Assembly (NCBI RefSeq): GCF_012515855.1
Contig: NZ_JAAYXO010000115.1
Span: forward strand, 22,339 to 86,338
Source: Gordonia sp. (in: high G+C Gram-positive bacteria)
Lineage (GTDB): Bacteria > Actinomycetota > Actinomycetes > Mycobacteriales > Mycobacteriaceae
Reading direction: 5' to 3'
Length of the DNA stretch: 64,000 nt
Positions 20,130 through 30,791 of this stretch are shown here, in pieces. The stretch's first letter is position 1. Each line of letters begins with the position of its first letter. A program made the position numbers and the translations under genes. The notes beneath the pieces are model-generated. The model was given only the letters and a program-made list of their open reading frames with translations. It did not search any database and was not told the origin of the DNA.

Positions 20130-20870
20130 GTGAGCAGACGCAAAGAGGAGACCAGGCTGGGACTGGTCCGGCGCGCCCGGCGGATGAACAGATCGCTGCA
20201 GGTGGCTTTTCCTCATGTCTACTGCGAGTTGGACTTCACGACGCCGTTGGAACTGTCGGTGGCGACGATCCTGTCGGCGCAGTGCACGGACGTTCGGGTG
20301 AACCAGGTGACGCCGCCGCTGTTCGCTCGCTACCCGGATGCGATCTCGTACGCGGAGGCCGACCGGACCGAACTGGAGGAGATGATCCGCTCCACCGGGT
20401 TCTACCGAAACAAGGCGAACTCGATCATCGGTCTCGGGCAGGCGCTGGTGTCGCGGTTCGACGGCGAGGTCCCGAGCAAGCTGAAGGACCTGGTGACGCT
20501 GCCGGGCTTCGGGCGCAAGACGGCGAACGTGGTGCTCGGGAACGCGTTCGGTGTTCCGGGGATCACCGTCGACACGCATTTCGGTCGGCTGGTCCGTCGC
20601 TGGGATTGGACGCAGGAGACCGATCCGGTCAAAGTTGAGCGCGAGATCGGCGAGTTGTTCCCCAAGAGCGACTGGACGGACCTCTCGCACCGAATCATCT
20701 TCCACGGACGTCGCGTGTGTCATGCCCGCAAACCCGCGTGCGGCGTCTGCATCCTCGCGAAGGACTGCCCTTCGTACGGGGAAGGGCCTACCGACAAGGG
20801 GCAGGCTGCCGCTCTGGTCAAGGGGCCCGAGACCGAGCACCTGCTCCGACTTGCTGGAGTAGCTGAGTGA
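20130..20870 (+). CDS. nth: Endonuclease III
   Basis: HhH motif [38 protein letters not shown]-terminal C-x6-C-x2-C-x5-C Fe-S cluster ([17 protein letters not shown]). Confidence 0.97.
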   Translation: MSRRKEETRLGLVRRARRMNRSLQVAFPHVYCELDFTTPLELSVATILSAQCTDVRVNQVTPPLFARYPDAISYAEADRTELEEMIRSTGFYRNKANSIIGLGQALVSRFDGEVPSKLKDLVTLPGFGRKTANVVLGNAFGVPGITVDTHFGRLVRRWDWTQETDPVKVEREIGELFPKSDWTDLSHRIIFHGRRVCHARKPACGVCILAKDCPSYGEGPTDKGQAAALVKGPETEHLLRLAGVAE

Positions 20871-21553
20871 AGCTTTTGAAAGAACCCGCGACCCGCGCGA
20901 CGATCGTCTTCGTGGTGATCGTCGTGGCGGCGATCGTGGCCCTGTGGCCGCGGGACAGCGAACCGAGTTCCACCGGGCCCACTGCCGGGCCGATCGCGGG
21001 ACAGACCGCGTTGCCGGAAGTGAGCGACCAGGAACTGGCCAAACTGCGCGCCGACGTCGCGCTGCGCCCATGCCCCGACGCCCCCGGTCCGGCGGCCCCC
21101 GGCGCCGCCCTCGCGGGGGTCACCGTGCCGTGCATGGCGAGCGGTGAGCCGGTGAACCTCGGGAATGCGACGGCCGGCAAGCCGCTGGTGATCAACATGT
21201 GGGCGGTGTGGTGCCTGCCGTGCCGCAAGGAATTGCCGTTGTTCGACGAGTTCTCCCAGCGGGCGGGCGATCGGCTCAACGTGCTTGCCGTGCACGCGCG
21301 CGAAGGCGGCGACAACGAACTCTTCGTGCTGAAGTTCTTGGAGGAGGTCGGTGTGCACGTGCCGGTCGTCACCGATCCGAAGGGCGACGTCGCGAAGGCG
21401 GTCGAGGCGCCGCGGATCTTCCCGTCGACGATCCTGGTGAGCGCCGACGGCAAGGTCGTCAAGGTGCTCTCCGAGCTGTTCGAGACCGAAGCCGAGATCG
21501 CCGACGTGGTCCGCGAGCACCTCGGCGTCGACATTCAGGGAGCGGCGTCGTGA
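20867..21553 (+). CDS. TlpA-like thioredoxin-fold protein
   Basis: N-terminal TM and redox motif [21 protein letters not shown]; overlaps nth stop. Confidence 0.9.
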   Translation: MKLLKEPATRATIVFVVIVVAAIVALWPRDSEPSSTGPTAGPIAGQTALPEVSDQELAKLRADVALRPCPDAPGPAAPGAALAGVTVPCMASGEPVNLGNATAGKPLVINMWAVWCLPCRKELPLFDEFSQRAGDRLNVLAVHAREGGDNELFVLKFLEEVGVHVPVVTDPKGDVAKAVEAPRIFPSTILVSADGKVVKVLSELFETEAEIADVVREHLGVDIQGAAS

Positions 21554-22359
21554 GCGACATTCCGGTGGGCCCGCTGGTGGCCCGCGAGCAAGTGCCCCCG
21601 TGGCTGCGGGCGATCACCGACGACCCGTACATCGTCAACGAGAAGGTCCTCGGTCGCGGCGGCAACCGCGCGCGCATCGCCGCGGCATTCCGCGCGCAGC
21701 GACGGGCCGCGGTCCTCGTGCTGTTCTCCGGTGCGTTCGACGGCGATCCGCTGGCTCCGGGCGGGCTTCCCGCAGACGCCGACGTCCTGCTCCTGGAGCG
21801 GGCCGCGACGCTGCGCACCCACAGCGGTCAGGTGGCCTTTCCCGGTGGTGGCCGCGACCCCGGCGACGATTACCCGGTCGGTACCGCGATGCGGGAGGCG
21901 AACGAGGAGACCGGACTCGTCAGCGACGGGGTGAGCATCCTGGCGAACCTGCCGGGCTTCCCCGTCCCGACGGGGTTCGAGGTGCACCCGGTGCTGGCGC
22001 ACTGGGCGCAGCCGTCGCACGTGTACGCCGTCGATCACGGTGAGACCGCCAGTGTCACGCGCGCCAACCTCCGGGAACTCCTGGCGCCGGAGAACCGTTT
22101 CCAGGTCAGCCGATCGATCGCGGGCGTCTCCGTCTACAAGGGGCCGGCCTTCATGCACGAGGGCATGCTCGTCTGGGGCTTCACCGGAGGATTGATCGCA
22201 GCGATCAGTGAGGCCGCAGGCTGGGACGTCGAATGGGACACCGACGACGTCCGACCGCTGGAACAGATGATCGCGGAGACCGGCGGACGTCAAGTGTCCG
22301 GTTTCGAGGACCCGCCGCCCGGCGACGGTCCCGAATCCGAAGCGAATGGAGATCGATGA
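21550..22359 (+). CDS. NUDIX hydrolase, CoA pyrophosphatase-like
   Basis: NUDIX box with GGGRDPGDDYPVGTAMREANEETGL; GTG start at 21550 overlapping the upstream stop. Confidence 0.9.
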   Translation: MSDIPVGPLVAREQVPPWLRAITDDPYIVNEKVLGRGGNRARIAAAFRAQRRAAVLVLFSGAFDGDPLAPGGLPADADVLLLERAATLRTHSGQVAFPGGGRDPGDDYPVGTAMREANEETGLVSDGVSILANLPGFPVPTGFEVHPVLAHWAQPSHVYAVDHGETASVTRANLRELLAPENRFQVSRSIAGVSVYKGPAFMHEGMLVWGFTGGLIAAISEAAGWDVEWDTDDVRPLEQMIAETGGRQVSGFEDPPPGDGPESEANGDR

Positions 22360-23558
22360 GCGGATCGGTGTGGGTCGACCTGGCGATCCTCGGGGTGGCG
22401 CTGCTCGCCGGCCTGAGCGGCTACCGCCAGGGTGCGGCGGCGTCGGCCTTCGCGTTCTTCGGCGTGGTTCTCGGCGCCGTGGCAGGCATTCTGCTCGCCC
22501 CGATCATCATCTCGCGCTTCGACGAGCCGCGACTGCGTCTGGTGGTCGGGATCCTGCTGATCGTCACGCTGGTGGTGATCGGTGAGGTCGCTGGCATGGT
22601 GCTCGGTCGCGCGGTGCGCAGCGGCATCCATTCGCCGAGCCTGCGGCGCATCGACAGCTGGGTCGGTTCGATCCTGCAGGTGATCGCGATCGTCATCGCC
22701 GCTTGGCTGCTGCTGTTTCCGCTCCGCAGCTCGGACCAGCTGCGGATCGCCGCCGCGATCGACGATTCGAAGGTGGTCCAGACCGTCGACCAGGTGGCGC
22801 CCCAGTGGGTGCGGGACCTGCCGGGCGAGTTCACCGCCCTGGTCGAGAGCTCTGGCCTCAAGGAAGTCATCGGCCCGTTCGGCCAGACGCAGGTGGCCAA
22901 CGTCGACGCTCCGGACGCGACGCTGACCGATCAGCCCGGTGTGCGGTCGGCGCGGCCCAGCGTCATCAAGATCACCGGCGTCGCGCACAGTTGCGGGCAG
23001 GCCCTCGAGGGCAGCGGCTTCGTCGTCTCCGCCGAGCGGGTGATGACCAATGCGCACGTGGTCGCGGGTACCGACACGGTGAGCGTCGAGACGACCTCCG
23101 GCCGCAGGCTCCAGGCCAAGGTGGTGTGGTTCAACGCTCGCAACGACATCGCGGTGCTGGACGTTCCGGGTCTGCGAGCGCCCGCTCTCAAGTTCGCCAC
23201 CGATCCGGCGGAGACCGGATCCGATGCGATCGCCCTCGGCTTCCCGGAGAACGGTCCGTTCACGGTGACTCCGCTACGCGTGCGCAACGTGGTGGAGCTC
23301 AACGGCCCCGACATCTATCAGTCTCCGCGCGAGGTGGAACGCCAGGTGTACACGGTGCGCGGCAACATTCGCTCCGGCAACTCCGGCGGCCCGATGATCT
23401 CGCCGTCGGGCGAGGTGCTCGGCGTGGTCTTCGGTGCGGCCGAGGACCCGACCGACGACACCGGTTTCGTGCTGACCGCCCAGCAGGTGCAGCGCGATCT
23501 CGCTGCGTCGAAGCAGAACGACGTCGCCGTCAGCACACAGCAGTGCGTGTCGCAGTAG
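22356..23558 (+). CDS. marP: MarP-like periplasmic serine protease (CvpA-like TM domain plus trypsin-like domain)
   Basis: Four-TM CvpA-like N-terminus, then MTNAHVVAG, NDIAVLDV and IRSGNSGGPMIS catalytic motifs. Confidence 0.9.
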   Translation: MSGSVWVDLAILGVALLAGLSGYRQGAAASAFAFFGVVLGAVAGILLAPIIISRFDEPRLRLVVGILLIVTLVVIGEVAGMVLGRAVRSGIHSPSLRRIDSWVGSILQVIAIVIAAWLLLFPLRSSDQLRIAAAIDDSKVVQTVDQVAPQWVRDLPGEFTALVESSGLKEVIGPFGQTQVANVDAPDATLTDQPGVRSARPSVIKITGVAHSCGQALEGSGFVVSAERVMTNAHVVAGTDTVSVETTSGRRLQAKVVWFNARNDIAVLDVPGLRAPALKFATDPAETGSDAIALGFPENGPFTVTPLRVRNVVELNGPDIYQSPREVERQVYTVRGNIRSGNSGGPMISPSGEVLGVVFGAAEDPTDDTGFVLTAQQVQRDLAASKQNDVAVSTQQCVSQ

Positions 23559-23586
23559 CTCGCGCTGCTGCGAGAGACGCCGACCG

Positions 23587-24522
23587 CTAGCGGGCCAGCA
23601 GCTCCAGCAGCATACCGTTGAACTCCGCGGGCGACTCCTGGTGTGCGAAGTGCCCGGTGTGGGGGATGGTGCGGTAGTCCATGTCGGCTGCCCACTGCCT
23701 GCTGTTCGCCATCAGGGAGTCGAGGATGTACTCGTCGTCCCGGCCGCGAGCGGCGAGAACCGGGATCTGCAGGCGATGGTTCATCAGCTCCATGAACCGC
23801 CAGCCGTCGGTGCGGAACTGCGAACGGAAGGCCCAGCGACGGTACTCGAGGCTGCAGTGCGCCACCCCGGGGATCTGGATGGCGAGACGGTTGCGGGAGA
23901 CGGCCTCGGTGAAGTCGGCGGTGTGCTGCCACGAGGGCCCGGAACGCTCGCGGAAGTAGTCCTCGATGAACGCGCCGTTGCCACGCGTCAGGCGACGTTC
24001 GCCGAGACGTGGCAGCTGGTTGTGGAGGAACGGTGCGAGGAAGGCCGTACGTTCTTCCGGGTTGCGCAGCACCCCGTGCTTCAGGGCCCTCGGATGGGGC
24101 GACGACAGGACCGCCACGCGGTTCACCACACTCGGGTGGAGGGTGGCGGTGGCCCAGCAGACCAGCCCGCCGTCGGCGTGCCCCACCAGTGCCGCGCTGG
24201 AGTGGCCGAGCGAGCGGATCAGGGCGTGCGTGTCGCCGGCGAGCGTCCAGCCGTCGTAGCCGCGAGGCGGCTTGTCGGAGTCGCCGTACCCGCGCAGATC
24301 GACGGCGACCGCGCGATACCCGGCGTCGGTCAGGGCCTCGAGCTGGTGCCGCCACGACCACCAGAACTCGCCGAATCCGTGCAGCAGCAACACCAGCGGG
24401 CGGTCGGCGACGAAGCGCTCGGTCTCCACAGCATGGAAGCGGAGGCCGTTCGCGCGGACGTCGAAGTGTCGCCAGGGCCCGTCGAAACGGACCAGCGTGG
24501 GGTCGGGCGGAGGTGTCGTCAA
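23587..24522 (-). CDS. ephE: Alpha/beta hydrolase (epoxide hydrolase-like, EphE)
   Basis: LLLHGFGEFWWSWRHQLEALTDAGYRAVAVDLRGYGDSDKP; catalytic region LVGHADGGLVCWA. Confidence 0.88.
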   Translation of the reverse strand: MTTPPPDPTLVRFDGPWRHFDVRANGLRFHAVETERFVADRPLVLLLHGFGEFWWSWRHQLEALTDAGYRAVAVDLRGYGDSDKPPRGYDGWTLAGDTHALIRSLGHSSAALVGHADGGLVCWATATLHPSVVNRVAVLSSPHPRALKHGVLRNPEERTAFLAPFLHNQLPRLGERRLTRGNGAFIEDYFRERSGPSWQHTADFTEAVSRNRLAIQIPGVAHCSLEYRRWAFRSQFRTDGWRFMELMNHRLQIPVLAARGRDDEYILDSLMANSRQWAADMDYRTIPHTGHFAHQESPAEFNGMLLELLAR

Positions 24523-24537
24523 GCTACGAGCGGGTGG

Positions 24538-25062
24538 TCAGCGTTGCATCGGGTGGCGCGCAGGCGGGATCTGCGGGTGCGCCATGCCGCCGGTGTGATC
24601 GCCGCGTCCGGGGATCACCGAAGCCAGTTCGTTGACCGACTCGATGGTCTTCTCCGGTGCCTTGAGCCGCTTCAGGAACAGGTAGCCCACCAGGATCAAG
24701 ACGATGGAGACCACCAGGAGCAGCAGGAAGACGATGCCGAAGGCCGCCCATTCGGGGAGCCAGAGCGACAGCAGGAAGCCGAGGAAGACGAAGAAGAACA
24801 GGCTCGCGTAGAGCAGGAGCACGCCTGCGACCACCAGGAGGCCGCTGCCGGCTCCGGCCTTCTTGGCCTCCTGAACCAACTCGGACTTCGCCAGCTTGAT
24901 CTCGGCGCGGAACAGGGTGGAGGCGCTCGCGGTGGCGTCCTTGACCAGGTTGCCGATGGTCGGCTCGCCGTTTCGTCCGAGGTTCGCATCCGACATCGGA
25001 ATCGACGGAACACGCGGAGTGTTGCTCGGTTCGCTAGGCCAGGTGTCGGAATTTCCGCTCAC
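24538..25062 (-). CDS. Phage-holin-family (DUF1469-like) membrane protein
   Basis: LVKDATASASTLFRAEIKLAKSELVQEAKKAGAGSGLL followed by two TMs; GTG at 25062 chosen as likely start. Confidence 0.82.
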   Translation of the reverse strand: MSGNSDTWPSEPSNTPRVPSIPMSDANLGRNGEPTIGNLVKDATASASTLFRAEIKLAKSELVQEAKKAGAGSGLLVVAGVLLLYASLFFFVFLGFLLSLWLPEWAAFGIVFLLLLVVSIVLILVGYLFLKRLKAPEKTIESVNELASVIPGRGDHTGGMAHPQIPPARHPMQR

Positions 25063-25200
25063 GAATTCTCCCTTGAAGATCGTTTGGGTCGGTCTCATGG
25101 TGCCACGTCGCGTCTTCGGGCGAAACGACACCGCCGCACCGGCGACGTGTGTCGCGGGTGCAGCGGTGTCGTCGGCAGGCGTGTGAAGGTGCGCCAGAGG

Positions 25201-27144
<1,944 letters not shown>

Positions 27145-27240
27145 CGTCGTTATGCCTTTCCATACTGTTCAATTCCGGTCACTGTGCAAACCCGGTCTCG
27201 CGGCGAGGCCGGGCCCGGACGGCAGGGCGAAGATCTTTTA

Positions 27241-27256
27241 TGTGAAGGTAGTCACT
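27241..27256. promoter_or_regulatory. Candidate Crp/GlxR binding site upstream of acs
   Basis: TGTGAAGGTAGTCACT matches TGTGA-N6-TCACA at 9 of 10 fixed positions, 97 bp upstream of the acs start. Confidence 0.65.
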
Positions 27257-27375
27257 TCATCCTTGCAGTGTGACGTCGTCACGGTTGCATGCGGGTTGCG
27301 CGCGATAAACGGTCGATCCTTCGCGATCGGCGGCGGGCGCGGCGTGCGCTTCTCACGGTGACTACCCTTGACCGG

Positions 27376-28128
27376 GTGAGTCAAGATCCGCTGGCACCCC
27401 TGCTCGACCTTCCCGGCGTCCGCGATGCCTCCGACCGGGCGCGCGACGCGGTGAGCGCCGCGCACCGGCACCCGATCAACCTGCGCCAGTGGGACAAGAC
27501 CTCTCGCGAGGCCTCGTGGCGCGCGGGGCGGTCGTCGGCCGCCATCGACGGCGCCACCACCGACATCTCTCGCGACGACCTGGGGGATCCGATCGCCGCA
27601 GGTGCGATTCGCGTGGCGCAGTCCCTCGACAGCGATGCGATCGATCAGGCGGTCGCGGTATTCCGTCGCGCGCCGGCGCAGGCCCTGGCGCGCCTGCACA
27701 CGCTGGCCGCATCTGATCTGGTCGATGACGCCGCGCTGTTGGGGCGGCCGCGCTCGGAGCCGCACATCGCACAGCGACTGGATTTCCTCGGCCAGTTGAT
27801 CACCGGTGGCACCGCGGTGCCTGCGCCGGTGCTGGCGGCCGTGGTGCACGGCGACCTGCTGGTCCTGGCGCCGTTCGCCGAGGCGAATGGCGTCGTCGCG
27901 CGCGCGGCGTCGCGGCTGGTGTCGGCGACCACCGGTCTGGATCCGCATCTGCTCTGTGTTCCCGAGGTGACCTGGCTCAAGCGGCTCGGCGAGTACCGCG
28001 AATTGTCGGCGCAGTTCGCGACCGGTGATCCCGAAGCGCTCGCCGCGTGGATCGTCTTCTGCTGCGAAGCGATGGAGGCCGGCGCGGACGAGGCGAAGTC
28101 GATTGCCGACGCCGCTCGCGGACAGTAG
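27376..28128 (+). CDS. Conserved hypothetical protein (Rv3662c-like position)
   Basis: GTG start at 27376; intact 250-aa alanine-rich ORF with good coding character. Confidence 0.75.
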   Translation: MSQDPLAPLLDLPGVRDASDRARDAVSAAHRHPINLRQWDKTSREASWRAGRSSAAIDGATTDISRDDLGDPIAAGAIRVAQSLDSDAIDQAVAVFRRAPAQALARLHTLAASDLVDDAALLGRPRSEPHIAQRLDFLGQLITGGTAVPAPVLAAVVHGDLLVLAPFAEANGVVARAASRLVSATTGLDPHLLCVPEVTWLKRLGEYRELSAQFATGDPEALAAWIVFCCEAMEAGADEAKSIADAARGQ

Positions 28129-28140
28129 CTGCGGCGGGGG

Positions 28141-28170
28141 CTCACCGGTTCTTCCTACATAGCCGGTGAG
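28141..28170 (+). terminator. Hairpin just downstream of the 27376-28128 gene
   Basis: CTCACCGG...CCGGTGAG 8-bp inverted repeat 12 bp after the stop; no strong U-tract. Confidence 0.5.
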
Positions 28171-28183
28171 CAGGGCTTCAGCG

Positions 28184-28273
28184 CACATATTTGCGGGCGG
28201 CCGCCCGACCGGATTCCCGGTTCGGATTGCCGCCCGCAAGCACGGACTCAAGATACCAATGCGTGCATATGTG
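28184..28273. repeat. Nested inverted repeats forming a potential three-way junction
   Basis: Outer CACATAT/ATATGTG encloses TTGCGGGCGG/CCGCCCGCAA and the directly abutting GCACG/CGTGC. Confidence 0.6.
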
Positions 28274-28552
28274 GGTTGTGGGATCGCCTAGGCGAGGGAA
28301 AGCTGACGTCTCGTCGTGACTCGAAGGTAGATCGGGGATCAGCGCGAGTCGCGAATAACGCCTGCAATGTCGCAAGCGCACAACACTTCTGCCAATGCGG
28401 CGCGCTCCGCGTGGGTGCTTGCCGCCCGTGCTGGGAACTTGCCGAGCCGGGGGTTTCTACCTTCTCTTCCGGTAGAAGCTTTGCCGTCCGGGGTTCCGTA
28501 ACTTCATTTGTACACGGTGACCGGCATCACATCAAGGGCTTTGTGGAAAAAC

Positions 28553-29371
28553 TTATGCGGCCTCTGGCCTGGGGTTTTTCGAGTGTCGGAGTTGGTAGAT
28601 GATGGCGGCTGCCGCGGCTGCGCCGATTCCAGTGGCACACAACGCAGTACGCGCCAGTACCGGTTTCGAGGGCCATGTCGGGTGGGCTAGGGGGTTCGGG
28701 AAATCGAGGATCTCCCAACCGTTTTCGCTCGCGTGCTGGCGAAGCGCCTTGTCGGGATTCACCACCGCCGGGTGGCCGACCGCGGTCAGCATCGGCAGAT
28801 CGGTGCTCGAGTCGGAGTAGGCGTAGCAGTCGTCGAGGCGGTACCCGCGCTCGTCGGCGAGTTCGCGGACGGCGGCGGCCTTGTTCTCGCCGTAGCAGTA
28901 GAACTCGAGCTCGCCCGAGTAGTGGCCGTCCTCGATGTGCATGATGCTGGCGCGGACGTGGTCGACGCCCAGCAGTTCGCCGATCGGCTCCACCATCTCG
29001 ATGCCCGAGGCGGAGATCAGCACGACGTCGTGGCCGGCGTTCTTGTGTTCGGCGATCAACGCGGCGGCTTCGGCGAAAATGGTCGGTCGGACCACGTCGT
29101 CCAAGGTCTCGGAGACGATCTCGCGGACCTGTTCCGCGTCCCACCCCCGGCACATGTCTGTCACGTGTTTGCGGAGGCGCTCCACTTGATCGGCTTCGGC
29201 CGATGCGAGGAGGAATTGCAGTTGGGCGATCGCTGATTTCAGCATCGCGCGACGGGTGAGCAGGCCGCCCTCGAAGAAGGGTTTGGTGAAAGCCAGTACG
29301 CTGGATCGGGCGATCACAGTCTTGTCGAGGTCGAAGAACGCGGCGATTCGGCTGGATGACGTCGAGGTCAC
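28553..29371 (-). CDS. HAD-IB family phosphatase (SerB-like)
   Basis: AAFFDLDKTVIARSS motif I, ISASGIEMVEPIGELLG, DCYAYSDSSTDLPML motif; GTG start at 29371. Confidence 0.93.
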   Translation of the reverse strand: MTSTSSSRIAAFFDLDKTVIARSSVLAFTKPFFEGGLLTRRAMLKSAIAQLQFLLASAEADQVERLRKHVTDMCRGWDAEQVREIVSETLDDVVRPTIFAEAAALIAEHKNAGHDVVLISASGIEMVEPIGELLGVDHVRASIMHIEDGHYSGELEFYCYGENKAAAVRELADERGYRLDDCYAYSDSSTDLPMLTAVGHPAVVNPDKALRQHASENGWEILDFPNPLAHPTWPSKPVLARTALCATGIGAAAAAAIIYQLRHSKNPRPEAA

Positions 29372-29466
29372 ACCGCAAATCCTACGACGACCCGAGGAAT
29401 CAGGGGAAGGGCGGAAGTAATCCCGCAAAGTGTGACCGGGGGAACAAATGGCGGAGATAGTTGGTG

Positions 29467-29496
29467 TTGCAATGTTCGCGTCTACGCGTGTAGGTT
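29467..29496 (+). promoter_or_regulatory. SigA-type promoter for the 6C RNA
   Basis: TTGCAA-N18-TAGGTT immediately upstream of the 6C hairpins. Confidence 0.65.
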
Positions 29497-29502
29497 GTAG
29501 AT

Positions 29503-29595
29503 ATCCGGTTCACGCCGGTAGCTTTCAGCCCGACCCCCCGGGGCTGAAACGCTGATGACCCCGGCCTCCTCCCCCCTGGCCGGGGTCGTCCCTAT
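29503..29595 (+). ncRNA. 6C small RNA (actinobacterial; M. tuberculosis B11 homologue)
   Basis: Two stem-loops each with exactly six loop C residues: TTTCAGCCC-GACCCCCCG-GGGCTGAAA (29523-29549) and GACCCCGGCC-TCCTCCCCCCT-GGCCGGGGTC (29557-29587). Lies between the HAD phosphatase and ssd loci. Ends approximate. Confidence 0.9.
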
Positions 29596-29754
29596 TTCTA
29601 GACCTTTTCCTCTGATGCGCACCCAGAGCTCGCGCCCTGATGAATAGAGACGTTTCTAGTCAATAGTCTCACGCTGCGCGATATTGCGCTGTAGGTTCAA
29701 GAATGTGACGCCTGGACAGGTGTCTGACACGAATCTCACAGGGGGAGCTCCCGC

Positions 29755-30699
29755 ATGAAATCCGTCCTACGTCTCGTGGTGGCCGTGTGTGCCGCACTGC
29801 TCGGTGCGGTCACCGTGATCGCACCGGCGCAGGCCGAACCCAAGCTCCCGGAGAACTACAACTTCTTCGGCGGCATCCCGTACGAACTCCAGCATCCGGG
29901 CGGTTCGCTGCCTGGCTCCAACGACTTCTCCTGTAAGCCGAGCGCGGAGCACCCGCGTCCGGTGATCCTGGTCCACGGCACCGGCGGCGCCAAGACCACC
30001 AACTGGGGTTCGTACGTCCCGATGCTGAAGAACCGCGGCTACTGCGTCTTCGCGCTCACCTACGGCGCGCTGCCGGGACTGCCCTGGCCGTTCACTGCGG
30101 TCGGCGGCATGGACAAGATCCAGGTCAGTGCCGCGCAACTCGCCAAGTTCGTCGAGCGGGTGCGCAAGTCGACCGGTGCCGAGACCGTCGACCTGATCGG
30201 CCACTCGCAGGGCACCTACATGCCGACCTATTACTTGAAGTACTACGGCGGCGCGGACAAGGTGACCAACTACGTGTCGATCGCACCGCTGTGGAAGGGC
30301 ACCGGCTCGCTGACCCCGCAGTCGAAGACCCTCGGGCAGTTGCTCGGCAACGTGCCGATGCCGATGTGCATCGGCTGCGGCGGAATGATGCCGGGCTCGG
30401 ACGTCAACAACAAGATCTGGCGCGGCGGCAGCCCGTACGTCAAGGGTGTCAAGTACACCAACATCATGACCCGGTACGACGAGCTCGTGATTCCCTACAC
30501 CGCAGGCTACGTGCGCGGCCGCAAGGGCGAGAACGTCAAGAACATCGTCGTGCAGGACACCTGCTCGCAGGACTACAGCGATCACCTCGCCATCGCCGGT
30601 TCGCGTCGCGCGGCGTACTTCGCGCTCAACGCCCTGGACGAGAAGAACCCGGTCAAGGTGCCGTGCTCGTTCGTGCCGCCGTTCACCGGGCAGTCGTAG
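29755..30699 (+). CDS. Secreted lipase/esterase (alpha/beta hydrolase, class 2 lipase-like)
   Basis: Signal peptide, VILVHGTGGAKTTNW, LIGHSQGTYMPTYYLKYYGG. Confidence 0.88.
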   Translation: MKSVLRLVVAVCAALLGAVTVIAPAQAEPKLPENYNFFGGIPYELQHPGGSLPGSNDFSCKPSAEHPRPVILVHGTGGAKTTNWGSYVPMLKNRGYCVFALTYGALPGLPWPFTAVGGMDKIQVSAAQLAKFVERVRKSTGAETVDLIGHSQGTYMPTYYLKYYGGADKVTNYVSIAPLWKGTGSLTPQSKTLGQLLGNVPMPMCIGCGGMMPGSDVNNKIWRGGSPYVKGVKYTNIMTRYDELVIPYTAGYVRGRKGENVKNIVVQDTCSQDYSDHLAIAGSRRAAYFALNALDEKNPVKVPCSFVPPFTGQS

Positions 30700-30791
30700 C
30701 GTCGCGAGTATGTGCACGTCTGTGGATGGAAGTGTCGGATTCTGTGGATGACGCGGTTTCTTGAACCGGTCCGGGGGCGCACGCTCGACGC

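Noticed and set aside
24538-25062. Prophage holin
   Set aside because: Named 'phage holin family' but it sits in conserved chromosomal synteny with no phage genes nearby.
29557-29587. Simple intrinsic terminator
   Set aside because: Better explained as the second hairpin of the 6C RNA, since the preceding hairpin also has a six-C loop and no gene ends here.
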